Shown piece after piece: positions 1 through 8,024 of a DNA stretch of 64,000 nucleotides. A program made the position numbers and the translations under genes. Source of the stretch: Pseudomonadales bacterium (GTDB lineage: Bacteria; Pseudomonadota; Gammaproteobacteria; Pseudomonadales; Ketobacteraceae); assembly GCA_002708905.1 (NCBI GenBank), contig PAPM01000007.1:62001-126000 (forward strand), read 5' to 3'. The notes beneath the pieces were generated by a model. That model had not been told where the DNA came from. It saw nothing but the letters and a program-made list of their open reading frames with translations, and ran no database searches. Position 1 is the first letter of the stretch; each line of letters starts with the position of its first letter.

Positions 1-215
1 CAATCCACCAGGTACTCAGCAATCTTATCCGTGTTATCGAGCTGACTGATAATGGCACAGGTGATGCTGCCGCTCTCGTGGTCTTTGGTAATCCCGTCAA
101 GATCACCTTCTTTACACACTATGGTTTCTTCACCAATAAAATCCAGAATAACTTTCAGATCATGAGAACGTTCTTCGTTATGATCCAGTAGTAATACTTT
201 TATTTCTCGCCACAT
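1..215 (-). CDS. fleQ: Flagellar master regulator FleQ, N-terminal part (runs off the window)
   Basis: Only the first 71 codons are present. The protein opens MWREIKVLLLDHNEERSHDL, which matches the start of FleQ, the sigma-54 enhancer-binding protein and c-di-GMP receptor that heads the flagellar hierarchy in pseudomonads. The visible part is the atypical receiver-like (FleQ) domain. The AAA+ and DNA-binding domains lie outside the window. The order fliD-fliS-fliT-fleQ is the one seen in Pseudomonas, and the sigma-54 sites upstream of flgB and flgF in this window are likely targets of the same cascade. Identification is from the conserved N-terminus and context. Confidence 0.85.
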   Translation of the reverse strand, partial: MWREIKVLLLDHNEERSHDLKVILDFIGEETIVCKEGDLDGITKDHESGSITCAIISQLDNTDKIAEYLVD

Positions 216-242
216 AATCGCCAATCTTCAACCAATCCCGTC

Positions 243-268
243 AAAAAACGTAAAGCGAAATGCGCTTT
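243..268 (-). terminator. Possible terminator after the fliT-like gene
   Basis: On the minus strand AAAGCG-CATTT-CGCTTT is followed by ACG and six T residues. It lies in the 153-base gap between the fliT-like gene and fleQ and could separate the two transcripts. The stem is short and AT-rich, so this is a weak call. Confidence 0.4.
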
Positions 269-368
269 TTGACGCATTTTCAATAGTTATAGTTCAGTAA
301 AGGCTATAACCACTGGATCAGTCAAATTTATGACACGAGAAATTCCGTTACAGGAGAGAATCTATGGA

Positions 369-680
369 TCAGGGCGTGAGATGCCGGGCGACATCCAGGT
401 AGGTCTTGGTATTGCTTCGACTTTTTCCCAAGGAGCTTAATTGCTTAACAGTCTGCTCCTTGGCCTCAGACACAGCGACTACGGCCTTGCTGTAGATATC
501 AATCAGTTGCTCCAACTCAACAAGCACGCTGGAAAGGTCTTCACTATCACCGCCCAGCGTCGGAAGTTTGGCTCTCATGAAGACTTCGCACTCCGTGCTG
601 GCCTCCTTTAGCTCGGCAAAATTCTGCTCCGCGAGCGATCGCTCTATCCGGTCCCGAAAACTGATAACCTCTTCCAACAT
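369..680 (-). CDS. FliT-like flagellar chaperone (FleP-type), 103 aa
   Basis: A small helical protein rich in Glu, Leu and Lys, encoded 6 bases downstream of fliS. A gene of this size at this position in Pseudomonas-type clusters encodes FliT/FleP, the cytoplasmic export chaperone for the cap protein FliD. No catalytic motif is expected or seen. Sequence conservation in the family is poor, so the call rests on length, predicted all-helical composition and the fliD-fliS-X-fleQ order. The start ATG at 680 follows fliS closely, suggesting co-translation. Confidence 0.65.
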   Translation of the reverse strand: MLEEVISFRDRIERSLAEQNFAELKEASTECEVFMRAKLPTLGGDSEDLSSVLVELEQLIDIYSKAVVAVSEAKEQTVKQLSSLGKSRSNTKTYLDVARHLTP

Positions 681-686
681 GCCCGT

Positions 687-1112
687 TCACTCACTCATTG
701 CATTGGATTCGGGGGTATAGATCTGGCGGGCTTGATCGGCAATACCATCCCAGCCGGCCTTGATCTCTTTCAGCAGGCCAATCACTTCCTCGACAGGCGC
801 CTTGTCATGCTCCTTTGAAGCATCAAACAGACGAACACTCATATAGTCGTAGAGACTGTCCAGATTCTTGGCAATCTCGCCGCCTTTTTCGTGATCCAAA
901 AAGCCCTGCAGGCCGCCTAAGATGGTAATTACCCTTCCCAGGTGACGACCTCGACCTTCAAAATCATCACGATCAATGCAACCAATTGCTTGCTGCAGGT
1001 TGTCCAGTGCGCCTTGATATAACATACCAATCAGCTGATGGGGGTTTGCACTTTCCACACCGGTCTGTTTGTTCATCTGCGCGTACTGTTGAGCGCCTTT
1101 GGCTACATTCAT
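687..1112 (-). CDS. fliS: Flagellin export chaperone FliS
   Basis: FliS binds the C-terminus of flagellin in the cytoplasm and prevents premature polymerisation before export. The protein carries the family's N-terminal YAQ...VESANPHQLIGMLY pattern (the PxxLIxMLY motif of FliS) and has the usual length of about 140 aa. I start it at the ATG at 1112 because an AAGGTGAG ribosome site sits 7-8 bases upstream. A GTG at 1121 lies inside that site. It follows fliD directly, as in most polar-flagellum clusters, and is co-transcribed with fliD from the FliA promoter at 2684-2710. Confidence 0.93.
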   Translation of the reverse strand: MNVAKGAQQYAQMNKQTGVESANPHQLIGMLYQGALDNLQQAIGCIDRDDFEGRGRHLGRVITILGGLQGFLDHEKGGEIAKNLDSLYDYMSVRLFDASKEHDKAPVEEVIGLLKEIKAGWDGIADQARQIYTPESNAMSE

Positions 1113-1122
1113 GGGTCTCACC

Positions 1123-2544
1123 TTACTTTGAATTTTTTCCTGTTATACCTGCTTTGATAATATCAAGCTGCTGGCTGACAAAATCGCCTGTGCTTTGCAG
1201 CTGCCCTACCAAAATATCCAGATTGGTGTACTGCAGGCGTAACCGCTCTTCGAAAGATTCCATTCTTAAATTCAGCTTTTCTCTTTGCTCATCAATGTCT
1301 TTCAACTGCGACAAAAACGTATTGTTGCGGCTGGCAATAATGCCATCGCTGCGAAGAAAACTTTCCAGCTTGTCGTCCAGTTTCTTGATGATACCATCGT
1401 CACCAGCGAGCAGATCAGCAACGTCATCAAAGTTGGAGTTCAATGCTGAAGCCAACTTGGTAGCATCCAGCCCAAGACTGCCATCACGCTGAGTGGTAAT
1501 ACCGATCGAGGCCAATGTACTGAAAGAACTGCTCGCCCCTTCCACCACATCGGAAATGGTACGCCGGATCTGGGTTTCGATCGTGCGGGCGGCGAAATCC
1601 CCGGTCAGCAAACCGGCTTCCTGTGTCTCGACATCATAATCAGTCAGGAAGTTGAGGGTGTCGCTCAGGGTGTTGAAGGCTTCTACGAATTCTGCCAGGC
1701 GCGCGTTAATCTCCGTTTTATCCAGGCTAACGGTAAGCGTATCGTTGGTGCCTGAACTAACGGCAACGGCATTGATGGTCACACCCTGGATCGCATTATC
1801 AAAAACATTGCTGGAGCTGGTAACGGTATATTCATCATCGATCAGCAGCTCGGCATCCTGAGCCAGACTCTTCTCAGACATATTGGCATTGATAAACGAG
1901 GAGAGCCCGTTGTTATCCGTATCATTACCGTCGGAATCACCTGTTACGGATACCGTGATATTGTTATCCGCACCACTCTCATCAGCGGTAAGTACCAATT
2001 TGGAAACGGTACCACCCACACCATCACTCACCGTGAGGATACTGGCAGTGATTCCTGGGTTGTTGGCATCATCATTGATAGCATCGCGAATTCCCGCCAG
2101 GGTATTGTTTTGACCGCCGACGATATCCACGTCGAAGCTGTTGCTGCCAAGACTCAAGGTCAGCTTGCCGGCGCCGACCTGGGTTGAGGTGCTGGCAAAG
2201 TCCGCCGTGGAAACCAGTTTATGGTTGGATGCTAATTTAATGACCTGAATATTGGTGTTACCAACGGCCGCGCCACTGGCTGCTGTCGCGGTAAAGATGC
2301 TGTCGTTGGAAGATACGGCGGAACGGGCGGCAAGACTTGTCAGTGAGGAGAGGCCAGTTAATGCCGCCTGAAAATCTTTCAATGCGCCTTTCAGTGAGCC
2401 GTAAGCCGAGATATCGGCCTGAATTTCAATTTCGCGGGTACCCAGGCGAGAGTCCATGGGAGTCCGCTCCGCTTTGGTCAGCGTCTCGATAATTGTTTCA
2501 GTATCAAGGCCGGAACCGGTTCCAGCAGCTGTTATAGACGCCAT
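1123..2544 (-). CDS. fliD: Flagellar filament cap protein FliD (HAP2)
   Basis: FliD forms the pentameric cap at the filament tip and folds exported flagellin into place. The 473-aa protein has the expected N-terminal segment (GSGLDTETIIETLTKAERTP), a variable middle, and a C-terminal helical region (about residues 390-465, rich in Glu, Leu and Arg) for the coiled coil. It is secreted through the flagellar export channel, so no signal peptide is expected. It is followed by fliS. A near-perfect FliA promoter lies 140 bases upstream and overlaps the flaG stop codon, marking fliD-fliS-fliT as a late, sigma-28-dependent unit. Confidence 0.96.
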   Translation of the reverse strand: MASITAAGTGSGLDTETIIETLTKAERTPMDSRLGTREIEIQADISAYGSLKGALKDFQAALTGLSSLTSLAARSAVSSNDSIFTATAASGAAVGNTNIQVIKLASNHKLVSTADFASTSTQVGAGKLTLSLGSNSFDVDIVGGQNNTLAGIRDAINDDANNPGITASILTVSDGVGGTVSKLVLTADESGADNNITVSVTGDSDGNDTDNNGLSSFINANMSEKSLAQDAELLIDDEYTVTSSSNVFDNAIQGVTINAVAVSSGTNDTLTVSLDKTEINARLAEFVEAFNTLSDTLNFLTDYDVETQEAGLLTGDFAARTIETQIRRTISDVVEGASSSFSTLASIGITTQRDGSLGLDATKLASALNSNFDDVADLLAGDDGIIKKLDDKLESFLRSDGIIASRNNTFLSQLKDIDEQREKLNLRMESFEERLRLQYTNLDILVGQLQSTGDFVSQQLDIIKAGITGKNSK

Positions 2545-2683
2545 AGAGTTGACCTCACGTTCGGTAAACAGGCGAGCAGTTCATTACTCTCGTATGTGTA
2601 CTTTGCCTGTTAACCAGCAATTCTCATTCCAATTCGACATTTATCTTCAACCCCTACCAAGTATAGTATGGGATATAAAAATA

Positions 2684-2710
2684 TTATCGGCTGCGTCTAC
2701 AGAAGCTTTA
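2684..2710 (-). promoter_or_regulatory. FliA (sigma-28) promoter for fliD
   Basis: On the minus strand the sequence reads TAAAGCTT-N11-GCCGATAA, one base from the enterobacterial sigma-28 consensus TAAAGTTT-N11-GCCGATAA. The TAA of the -35 element is also the stop codon of flaG. Position and strand fit transcription of fliD. Confidence 0.85.
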
Positions 2711-3175
2711 GGCCTTGTCGTTGAGAATAGACCCTCCACGCAGCTCCAGCCCCTGGTCGATGGTTGCCGCAATTTTCAGCACATCCTCCGGGGGAATCTG
2801 TCGTATAATCGTATCGGTTTCTTCATCTATCACCGTGATTACAATACGGTTTTCCTCTTCGGCCACTTTAAAGTCGAGACTGCGCTGATTCTTCTGCAGC
2901 AACTCCCTGACTTTGGGAATGGCTTCGTTCACTCTTTTCTTTAACTCTTCCTTTTGAACCTGCTCAACTTCCTTGTCTCCTCGCGAACCGATTTCCTTGG
3001 CTATCTCCTTGGAAACTGAGTTTTCGGGAGCCTCAGCAGCCTTGGTTTCAGTTTGCGAGACCTGCTGAATACCATCGCTATCCACCTGATCACGCGCACG
3101 ATTCCTTGATGCTACACCGCTTAAATCCTTAACGGTTAAGTTCAAATCTGTATTTAAAGGCTTATCGCTTATCAT
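2708..3175 (-). CDS. flaG: Flagellar protein FlaG
   Basis: FlaG proteins sit next to flagellin genes in polar-flagellum clusters and influence filament length. The C-terminal half carries the family pattern: a segment like LDFKVAEEENRIVITVIDEE followed by T-IIRQIPPE-VL and a short tail. The N-terminal half is a low-complexity, charged spacer. The start at 3175 is chosen because AGGTGG precedes that ATG by 5-6 bases. The upstream TTG at 3196 has no comparable site. The gene lies between a flagellin gene and fliD, the usual place. Confidence 0.88.
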   Translation of the reverse strand: MISDKPLNTDLNLTVKDLSGVASRNRARDQVDSDGIQQVSQTETKAAEAPENSVSKEIAKEIGSRGDKEVEQVQKEELKKRVNEAIPKVRELLQKNQRSLDFKVAEEENRIVITVIDEETDTIIRQIPPEDVLKIAATIDQGLELRGGSILNDKA

Positions 3176-3198
3176 ACACGCCACCTGATACAACAAAT

Positions 3199-3232
3199 GC
3201 GGGCGCCCGAGAGATTCATCCCGGGCCCCGCG
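3199..3232 (-). terminator. GC-rich hairpin between flagellin A and flaG
   Basis: GCGGGGCCCGGG and CCCGGGCGCCCGC-type arms pair with one mismatch across an 8-base loop. The sequence that follows on the minus strand is ATTTGTTG, only a weak U-tract. It probably ends or attenuates the abundant flagellin message before flaG, or stabilises its 3' end. Confidence 0.55.
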
Positions 3233-3276
3233 CCAAACTAATGACCTTGTTGCAGGCTTATATCACTACCGGAGAA

Positions 3277-4827
3277 TTAACCCAGCAGTGACAAAGCTTG
3301 TTGAGGCAAGGCATTAGCCTGAGCCAGAACCGAGATGCCTGCTTGCTGCAATACCTGGTTCTTGGACAAGTTGGCCGTTTCTGCCGCGAAGTCCGCATCA
3401 CGGATTCGGCTGTTGGCGGCAGCCAGACTCTCAGACACTGCAGACAGGTTACGAATGGTGGATTCAAATCGGTTTTGAATCGCACCCAAACCTGCGCGGA
3501 AGGAGTCGATCTGAGCCAGCGCGCTGTCTACAGATTCCATGGTGATGTTGGACGCTTCCACAGTAGTGATGTCTGCGTTAGCGATGGTACCAACGGCCTG
3601 AACGTTCTGCTCATCAGCAGCACCACCTGCAAGCGCACCAGCTACCGTAATAGTATCCTGAGCAGAAACAATTACTTGACCACCTTTAAAGCCGTCACCA
3701 GCGTTGGCGAGTGCGGTAATATCAGTGGCATCTGCGGTATCGCCACCATCAAACAGCAGGTCTTCAGCATCATTTGCAGTAACAATGACCATATCGCGGC
3801 CATCAACAGCATCTAACTGCAGATAACCATTTTCGTCGACAGACGCCACAACACCGGTAGTGCTGGTTTTAGCGTTAATGGCATTTACCAAAGAACCATC
3901 GGCATCTTTCTCCTGTACATCAACAGGACCAATATCCACACCGTTGATTTCTAAGTCGCCGTTCGCCAGTGAACCCGCGCCAACATACCCATTAGCCGCG
4001 GTTGCACCAGTTACGTCGGTGTAATTAAAGTTGTTTACCGCCGTAGCATAAACCCCTTCAGTGCCTTCTACACCTTCCTCGCGTAACGAGTTAATTCGCT
4101 CCGCGAGCAGCTTGGCCACACCGGAACCGTAGTCATTAGAAGTGGTATCCTGCAGATTCGCAGCCGTTGGGGCAGTAATTACGCCACCGTTTTCTGCTGT
4201 CGTTAATTCTACAGCTGTACCGTTGGCACCAATCTGAATGGTGTTACCTGCGCCAACAGCGATATCAGTACCTGCAGTAATTTCTGCGGAAGTAGACTGA
4301 ACTGCACCAGGCTGGCTACCGAGAGCGCTGGCGCGAGCGTCAACGCCATCAACCGCAACTGTTTCACCGGCGTTGGCACCGATCTGGAAGCTCAATGAAC
4401 TCAGAGAGCCGTCTGCTACATTGTTACCGTTAAAGGTAGTGGTTTTGGCAATACGATCGATTTCAGATACCAGCTGATCAACCTCTTCCTGTAGGGACTG
4501 ACGGTCAGCAGCACTGTTGGTATCGTTGGCAGACTGAACCGCCAGGTCACGAATACGCTGTAGAGAAGTAGTAATCTCGTCCAATGCACTTTCAGTGGTC
4601 TGGGCGAAAGAAATACCGTCGTTAGCGTTTCGAACCGCAACGTTCAAGCCGCGAATCTGGGTGGTGAATCGGTTGGAGATGGCCAGGCCGGCAGCATCAT
4701 CCTTGGCGCCGTTAATACGCAAACCAGAAGACAAACGCTGCAGGGAGGTCTGGAGAGAACCCTGCGACTTGTTCAGGTTACGCTGCGCATTAAGGGACGA
4801 AATGTTGGTGTTAATGATCTGGGGCAT
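3277..4827 (-). CDS. Flagellin A (filament subunit), 516 aa
   Basis: Structural subunit of the flagellar filament, exported through the hollow filament. The N-terminal D0/D1 region (about residues 1-170, starting [18 protein letters not shown]) and the C-terminal D1/D0 region (about residues 435-516, ending [14 protein letters not shown]) are highly conserved. The middle (about 170-430) is long, acidic and Ala/Gly/Thr/Asp-rich and forms the surface-exposed variable domains. It is a tandem paralogue of the next flagellin gene at 5093-6631. The two share almost identical ends but diverge in the centre. It has its own FliA promoter (4934-4960) and an SD-like GGAGACAC before the ATG. FliS should chaperone its C-terminus. 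Confidence 0.97.
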   Translation of the reverse strand: MPQIINTNISSLNAQRNLNKSQGSLQTSLQRLSSGLRINGAKDDAAGLAISNRFTTQIRGLNVAVRNANDGISFAQTTESALDEITTSLQRIRDLAVQSANDTNSAADRQSLQEEVDQLVSEIDRIAKTTTFNGNNVADGSLSSLSFQIGANAGETVAVDGVDARASALGSQPGAVQSTSAEITAGTDIAVGAGNTIQIGANGTAVELTTAENGGVITAPTAANLQDTTSNDYGSGVAKLLAERINSLREEGVEGTEGVYATAVNNFNYTDVTGATAANGYVGAGSLANGDLEINGVDIGPVDVQEKDADGSLVNAINAKTSTTGVVASVDENGYLQLDAVDGRDMVIVTANDAEDLLFDGGDTADATDITALANAGDGFKGGQVIVSAQDTITVAGALAGGAADEQNVQAVGTIANADITTVEASNITMESVDSALAQIDSFRAGLGAIQNRFESTIRNLSAVSESLAAANSRIRDADFAAETANLSKNQVLQQAGISVLAQANALPQQALSLLG

Positions 4828-4933
4828 TGTGTGTCTCCTGCGTTTATTTCAACACGACCTCAACAACTGAGGACTTATTCGATTGGTGTAGCCTCTGTGA
4901 GGCCGTGTCACTTCAATCTTCCGTTCAGTAGTT

Positions 4934-4960
4934 TTATCGGCCTGGTTTCACACAACTTGA
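4934..4960 (-). promoter_or_regulatory. FliA (sigma-28) promoter for flagellin A
   Basis: The minus strand reads TCAAGTT-N12-GCCGATAA, matching the Pseudomonas-type FliA consensus (TCAAG-type -35 and GCCGATAA -10). It lies about 107 bases upstream of the flagellin A start, leaving a leader of roughly 100 nt. Confidence 0.88.
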
Positions 4961-5030
4961 TCAAATATTTAAACCTTTTAGTTACATATTCTCACTTTTT
5001 TATAGCTGTCACGAGCCACATATAACAAAA

Positions 5031-5060
5031 GGCGCCCCAATTGCTTTAACTGGGGCGCCT
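5031..5060 (-). terminator. Terminator of flagellin B
   Basis: On the minus strand GGCGCCCCAGTT and AATTGGGGCGCC form a 12-base inverted repeat with a short loop, followed by TTTTGTT. It lies 33 bases after the flagellin B stop codon and isolates that gene from flagellin A. Confidence 0.88.
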
Positions 5061-5092
5061 TAGTGTTATAAAGGAGAGCTAAAGGGCGGAAG

Positions 5093-6631
5093 TTAGCCCT
5101 GGAGCAATGACAATACCTGTTGCGGCAAGGCATTGGCCTGAGCCAGAACCGAGATACCCGCTTGTTGCAGCACCTGATTCTTAGACAAGTTGGCTGTTTC
5201 TGCCGCGAAGTCCGCATCGCGGATTCGGCTGTTGGCAGCGGCCAGACTCTCAGATACCGCGGACAGGTTACGGATAGTGGATTCGAAACGGTTTTGCACC
5301 GCACCCAGCTCACCGCGGAAAGCATCAATCTGTGCCAAGGCGCTATCGACCGATTCCATGGTGATATTGGAAGACTCAACCGTGGTGATATCGGCGTTGG
5401 CGATGGTGCCTACTGCCTGAATGTTGTCATCATCGCCTGCCTGGGTGAAGGCACCCAAAGTAATAGTGTCCTGAGCGGAAACGGTAATGGTACCAGCTTT
5501 GAACTGCGTTGCTATAGCCGCTATATCGTTAGTGTTCGCGGGATCGTCGCCCCCATCAAACAGCACATCCTCGGCCCCGTTATTGGTCGAAATGACCACG
5601 TCCCGGCCGTCTTCAGCCGTCAGGACAAGACGCCCGTTGTCGTCGATACTCGCTTTAACACCGGTGATATCCTCCTTGGCGTTGATGGCCCGGAGCAAGC
5701 TGCCATCCGCATCACGCTCCTGGATCTCAACAGGACCGATGTCCACTCCGTTTATCTGCAAATCACCATTGGCGAGTGTGCCGGCACCAACAAAAGCGTC
5801 GGCCTCAACGGCGCCCGTTACATCGGACCAATCAAATGTAGTTGTGGCAGAGGCGTACACCCCTTCCATACCTTCCACACCTTCTTCGCGGAGTTCATTA
5901 ACGCGCTCAGCCAAGTACTTGGCAACACCCGAGCCATAGTCGTTTGCAGTTGGGTCCTGCAAGTTCGCCAGTGTCGCACCGGTAATGGTGCCGCCATTCT
6001 CAGCACTCAACACATCAACAGTCGTACCATTGGTGCCGACGGTGATCGGGAAACTCGCCAGCGCGGTTGCCGCAGCGGCTGCAATATTGGATGCCGTGCT
6101 TTGTACCGCACCTGGCTGGGAACCCAAAGAATCGATACGAGCGTCAACCCCGCCTACTTCGACCCCTTCCCCGGCGTTGGCACCAATCTGGAAGTAATAG
6201 GACGTGAGTGACCCATCCAGAACGTTACGACCGTTGAAGGTGGTAGTCGTCGCAATACGATCCACCTCGTCAATCAGCTGATCCACTTCTGCCTGCAAGG
6301 ACAGTCGATCCGCTTCGCTATTGGTATCGTTAGCTGACTGAACAGCCAGATCCCGAATTCGCTGCAATGCGTTGGTAATTTCATCCAGCGCGCTTTCAGT
6401 GGTCTGGGCCAGAGAAATACCATCATTGGCATTACGTACAGCCACATTCAAGCCTCTGACCTGAGTGGTGAAGCGGTTTGAGATCGCCAGACCGGCGGCA
6501 TCGTCCTTGGCACTGTTGATGCGAAGGCCTGACGACAGCCGCTGCAACGACGTTTGCAACGAACCCTGAGATTTATTCAGGTTACGCTGGGCATTGATAG
6601 ACGAAATATTCGTATTAATAATCTGTGGCAT
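5093..6631 (-). CDS. Flagellin B (filament subunit), 512 aa
   Basis: Second filament subunit, paralogous to the downstream flagellin A. The first residues ([18 protein letters not shown]) and the C-terminal 80 residues (ending [15 protein letters not shown]) are nearly the same in both proteins. The central surface region is diverged but alignable: both carry blocks like [42 protein letters not shown] and a similar KDADG/RDADG SL segment. The gene is monocistronic, with a strong terminator at 5031-5060. I found no clear FliA or sigma-54 match in the 159 bases upstream, unlike flagellin A, so the two genes may be expressed at different times or levels. Confidence 0.97.
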   Translation of the reverse strand: MPQIINTNISSINAQRNLNKSQGSLQTSLQRLSSGLRINSAKDDAAGLAISNRFTTQVRGLNVAVRNANDGISLAQTTESALDEITNALQRIRDLAVQSANDTNSEADRLSLQAEVDQLIDEVDRIATTTTFNGRNVLDGSLTSYYFQIGANAGEGVEVGGVDARIDSLGSQPGAVQSTASNIAAAAATALASFPITVGTNGTTVDVLSAENGGTITGATLANLQDPTANDYGSGVAKYLAERVNELREEGVEGMEGVYASATTTFDWSDVTGAVEADAFVGAGTLANGDLQINGVDIGPVEIQERDADGSLLRAINAKEDITGVKASIDDNGRLVLTAEDGRDVVISTNNGAEDVLFDGGDDPANTNDIAAIATQFKAGTITVSAQDTITLGAFTQAGDDDNIQAVGTIANADITTVESSNITMESVDSALAQIDAFRGELGAVQNRFESTIRNLSAVSESLAAANSRIRDADFAAETANLSKNQVLQQAGISVLAQANALPQQVLSLLQG

Positions 6632-6790
6632 TTTGGTTTCTCCTACTCCGCCTTCCTTTTATCTCATAAAGTCAGGTCGGCTAAGCTTTTAGTAAAACAA
6701 TGTAATAGCGTATGGTTGGTTTTACTCACCTAGCCGCCTCTCCATTGACCTTGCTGCAATAAAATCTGTGTACTCATAGCCTATTCCGCG

Positions 6791-8014
6791 CTAAATAAAT
6801 TCAAATAAAGATAAATTCTGTACCTGAACAAAGCTCTGTTGTGCCGCCTGAAGAGCTAATGTTCTTTTGTTTAATTCAGTAATTGCTTCCGCGTAGTCCA
6901 GGTCCTTCACCACCGACAAGGCAGACTGGGCTTCCACTTTAAGACTTTCATTAATCTGGCCCTCACTTTCGATCACATTCAATCGACTTCCCACACTGGC
7001 TCTGACTTCATCAATGTGTGTCATTGCCTGATCTAGGTTCTGCAATCCCACATTCAAAGCATTCTGGAAAGTGGCCTGCAGTGTTGAGGTGTTATTGGGA
7101 ATTTCCAGCGCAGAAATAATTTGATTTACCGTTGCAAAAACCGATTGTCGGAAACTGGGTTCAATCGTAAAACTGTCACCACTTTGCGGGTTACCGGAGA
7201 TAGAGAAGCTGATGCCATTAAATGAGATGGTATTATCTTCATCAAACAGAGGAAGCGGTGCCGCATACACCGGTCCGGTGTTCGCTCCGGTTATCTGGTA
7301 CTGAACAGAGCCACCGGGACTCAGGGAAAAATCAACTGTGTATTGATCCCCAACATATGCCGTAGGATCTTCCAGCACGGCAGCACTGATGACACCGGTT
7401 CCCAGATTGGAGGTATTTCCTTCCGTGACAAAAGCACCATTACCGGTCTTAATGTTGAAAAAGACCTCATCACCACTGTTGCCGCTTTCCACACGGACGG
7501 AGGTATTCACATTGACATTCAGCACACCTTGGTCACCATTGTATGAGACCGTACCGGTTCCGTCTTCGGTGAAAGGTTTTATGTTTGTTTTGAAACCTGA
7601 GAACAGGTATTCACCGCTAGCCAGCTGGCTGTTACCAAGGCCAACCAACTCATCGAGTCTTTGCTCGATTTCAACAATTATTGCCTGCCGATCGGTTTGA
7701 TTCAGGGTGCCGTTGGCACCTTGAAGAGTGAGATCACGAATCCGCTGAAGGATATCCGTGACGTTTGCCAATGCAGACTCTTCCACCTCCAGACGGGTCT
7801 CGGCAGTTTCGCCGTTGGCGATGAACTGTATTGACGTATCAATCTGCTTCTGCAAATCAAGCGCTACAGCTGAGCCGATAGGGTCATCCGACGGCTTCAG
7901 TATTCTGGTACCCTTGGATAACTGCAGCTGAGTCGAATTCACCTTGGACTGGTTGTCCAGAATGGAACTTGAGCCCTGAGTGAAGATTTGCGATGTAGAT
8001 ATACGAATCGGCAT
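6791..8014 (-). CDS. flgL: Hook-filament junction protein FlgL (HAP3)
   Basis: FlgL joins the hook-associated protein FlgK to the first flagellin ring. The 407-aa protein has the flagellin-like N-terminus of HAP3 (MPIRISTSQIFTQGSSSILD, then LSKGTRILKPSDDPIGSAVAL) and a flagellin-like C-terminal helix ending in SLFEFI. It follows flgK by 10 bases and is the last gene of the leftward flgF-flgL run. The 159-base gap to flagellin B holds no obvious terminator. Confidence 0.95.
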   Translation of the reverse strand: MPIRISTSQIFTQGSSSILDNQSKVNSTQLQLSKGTRILKPSDDPIGSAVALDLQKQIDTSIQFIANGETAETRLEVEESALANVTDILQRIRDLTLQGANGTLNQTDRQAIIVEIEQRLDELVGLGNSQLASGEYLFSGFKTNIKPFTEDGTGTVSYNGDQGVLNVNVNTSVRVESGNSGDEVFFNIKTGNGAFVTEGNTSNLGTGVISAAVLEDPTAYVGDQYTVDFSLSPGGSVQYQITGANTGPVYAAPLPLFDEDNTISFNGISFSISGNPQSGDSFTIEPSFRQSVFATVNQIISALEIPNNTSTLQATFQNALNVGLQNLDQAMTHIDEVRASVGSRLNVIESEGQINESLKVEAQSALSVVKDLDYAEAITELNKRTLALQAAQQSFVQVQNLSLFEFI

Positions 8015-8024
8015 GGCATCAACC

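Noticed and set aside
5120-6211. Long open frame on the + strand opposite flagellin B (363 codons)
   Set aside because: Antisense shadow of a flagellin gene; the matching stretch opposite flagellin A is similarly open because the ends of the two genes are alike.
6632-6790. FliA or sigma-54 promoter upstream of flagellin B
   Set aside because: A GCCGAC element is present, but no properly spaced TAAAG/TCAAG -35 or GG-N10-GC pair was found.
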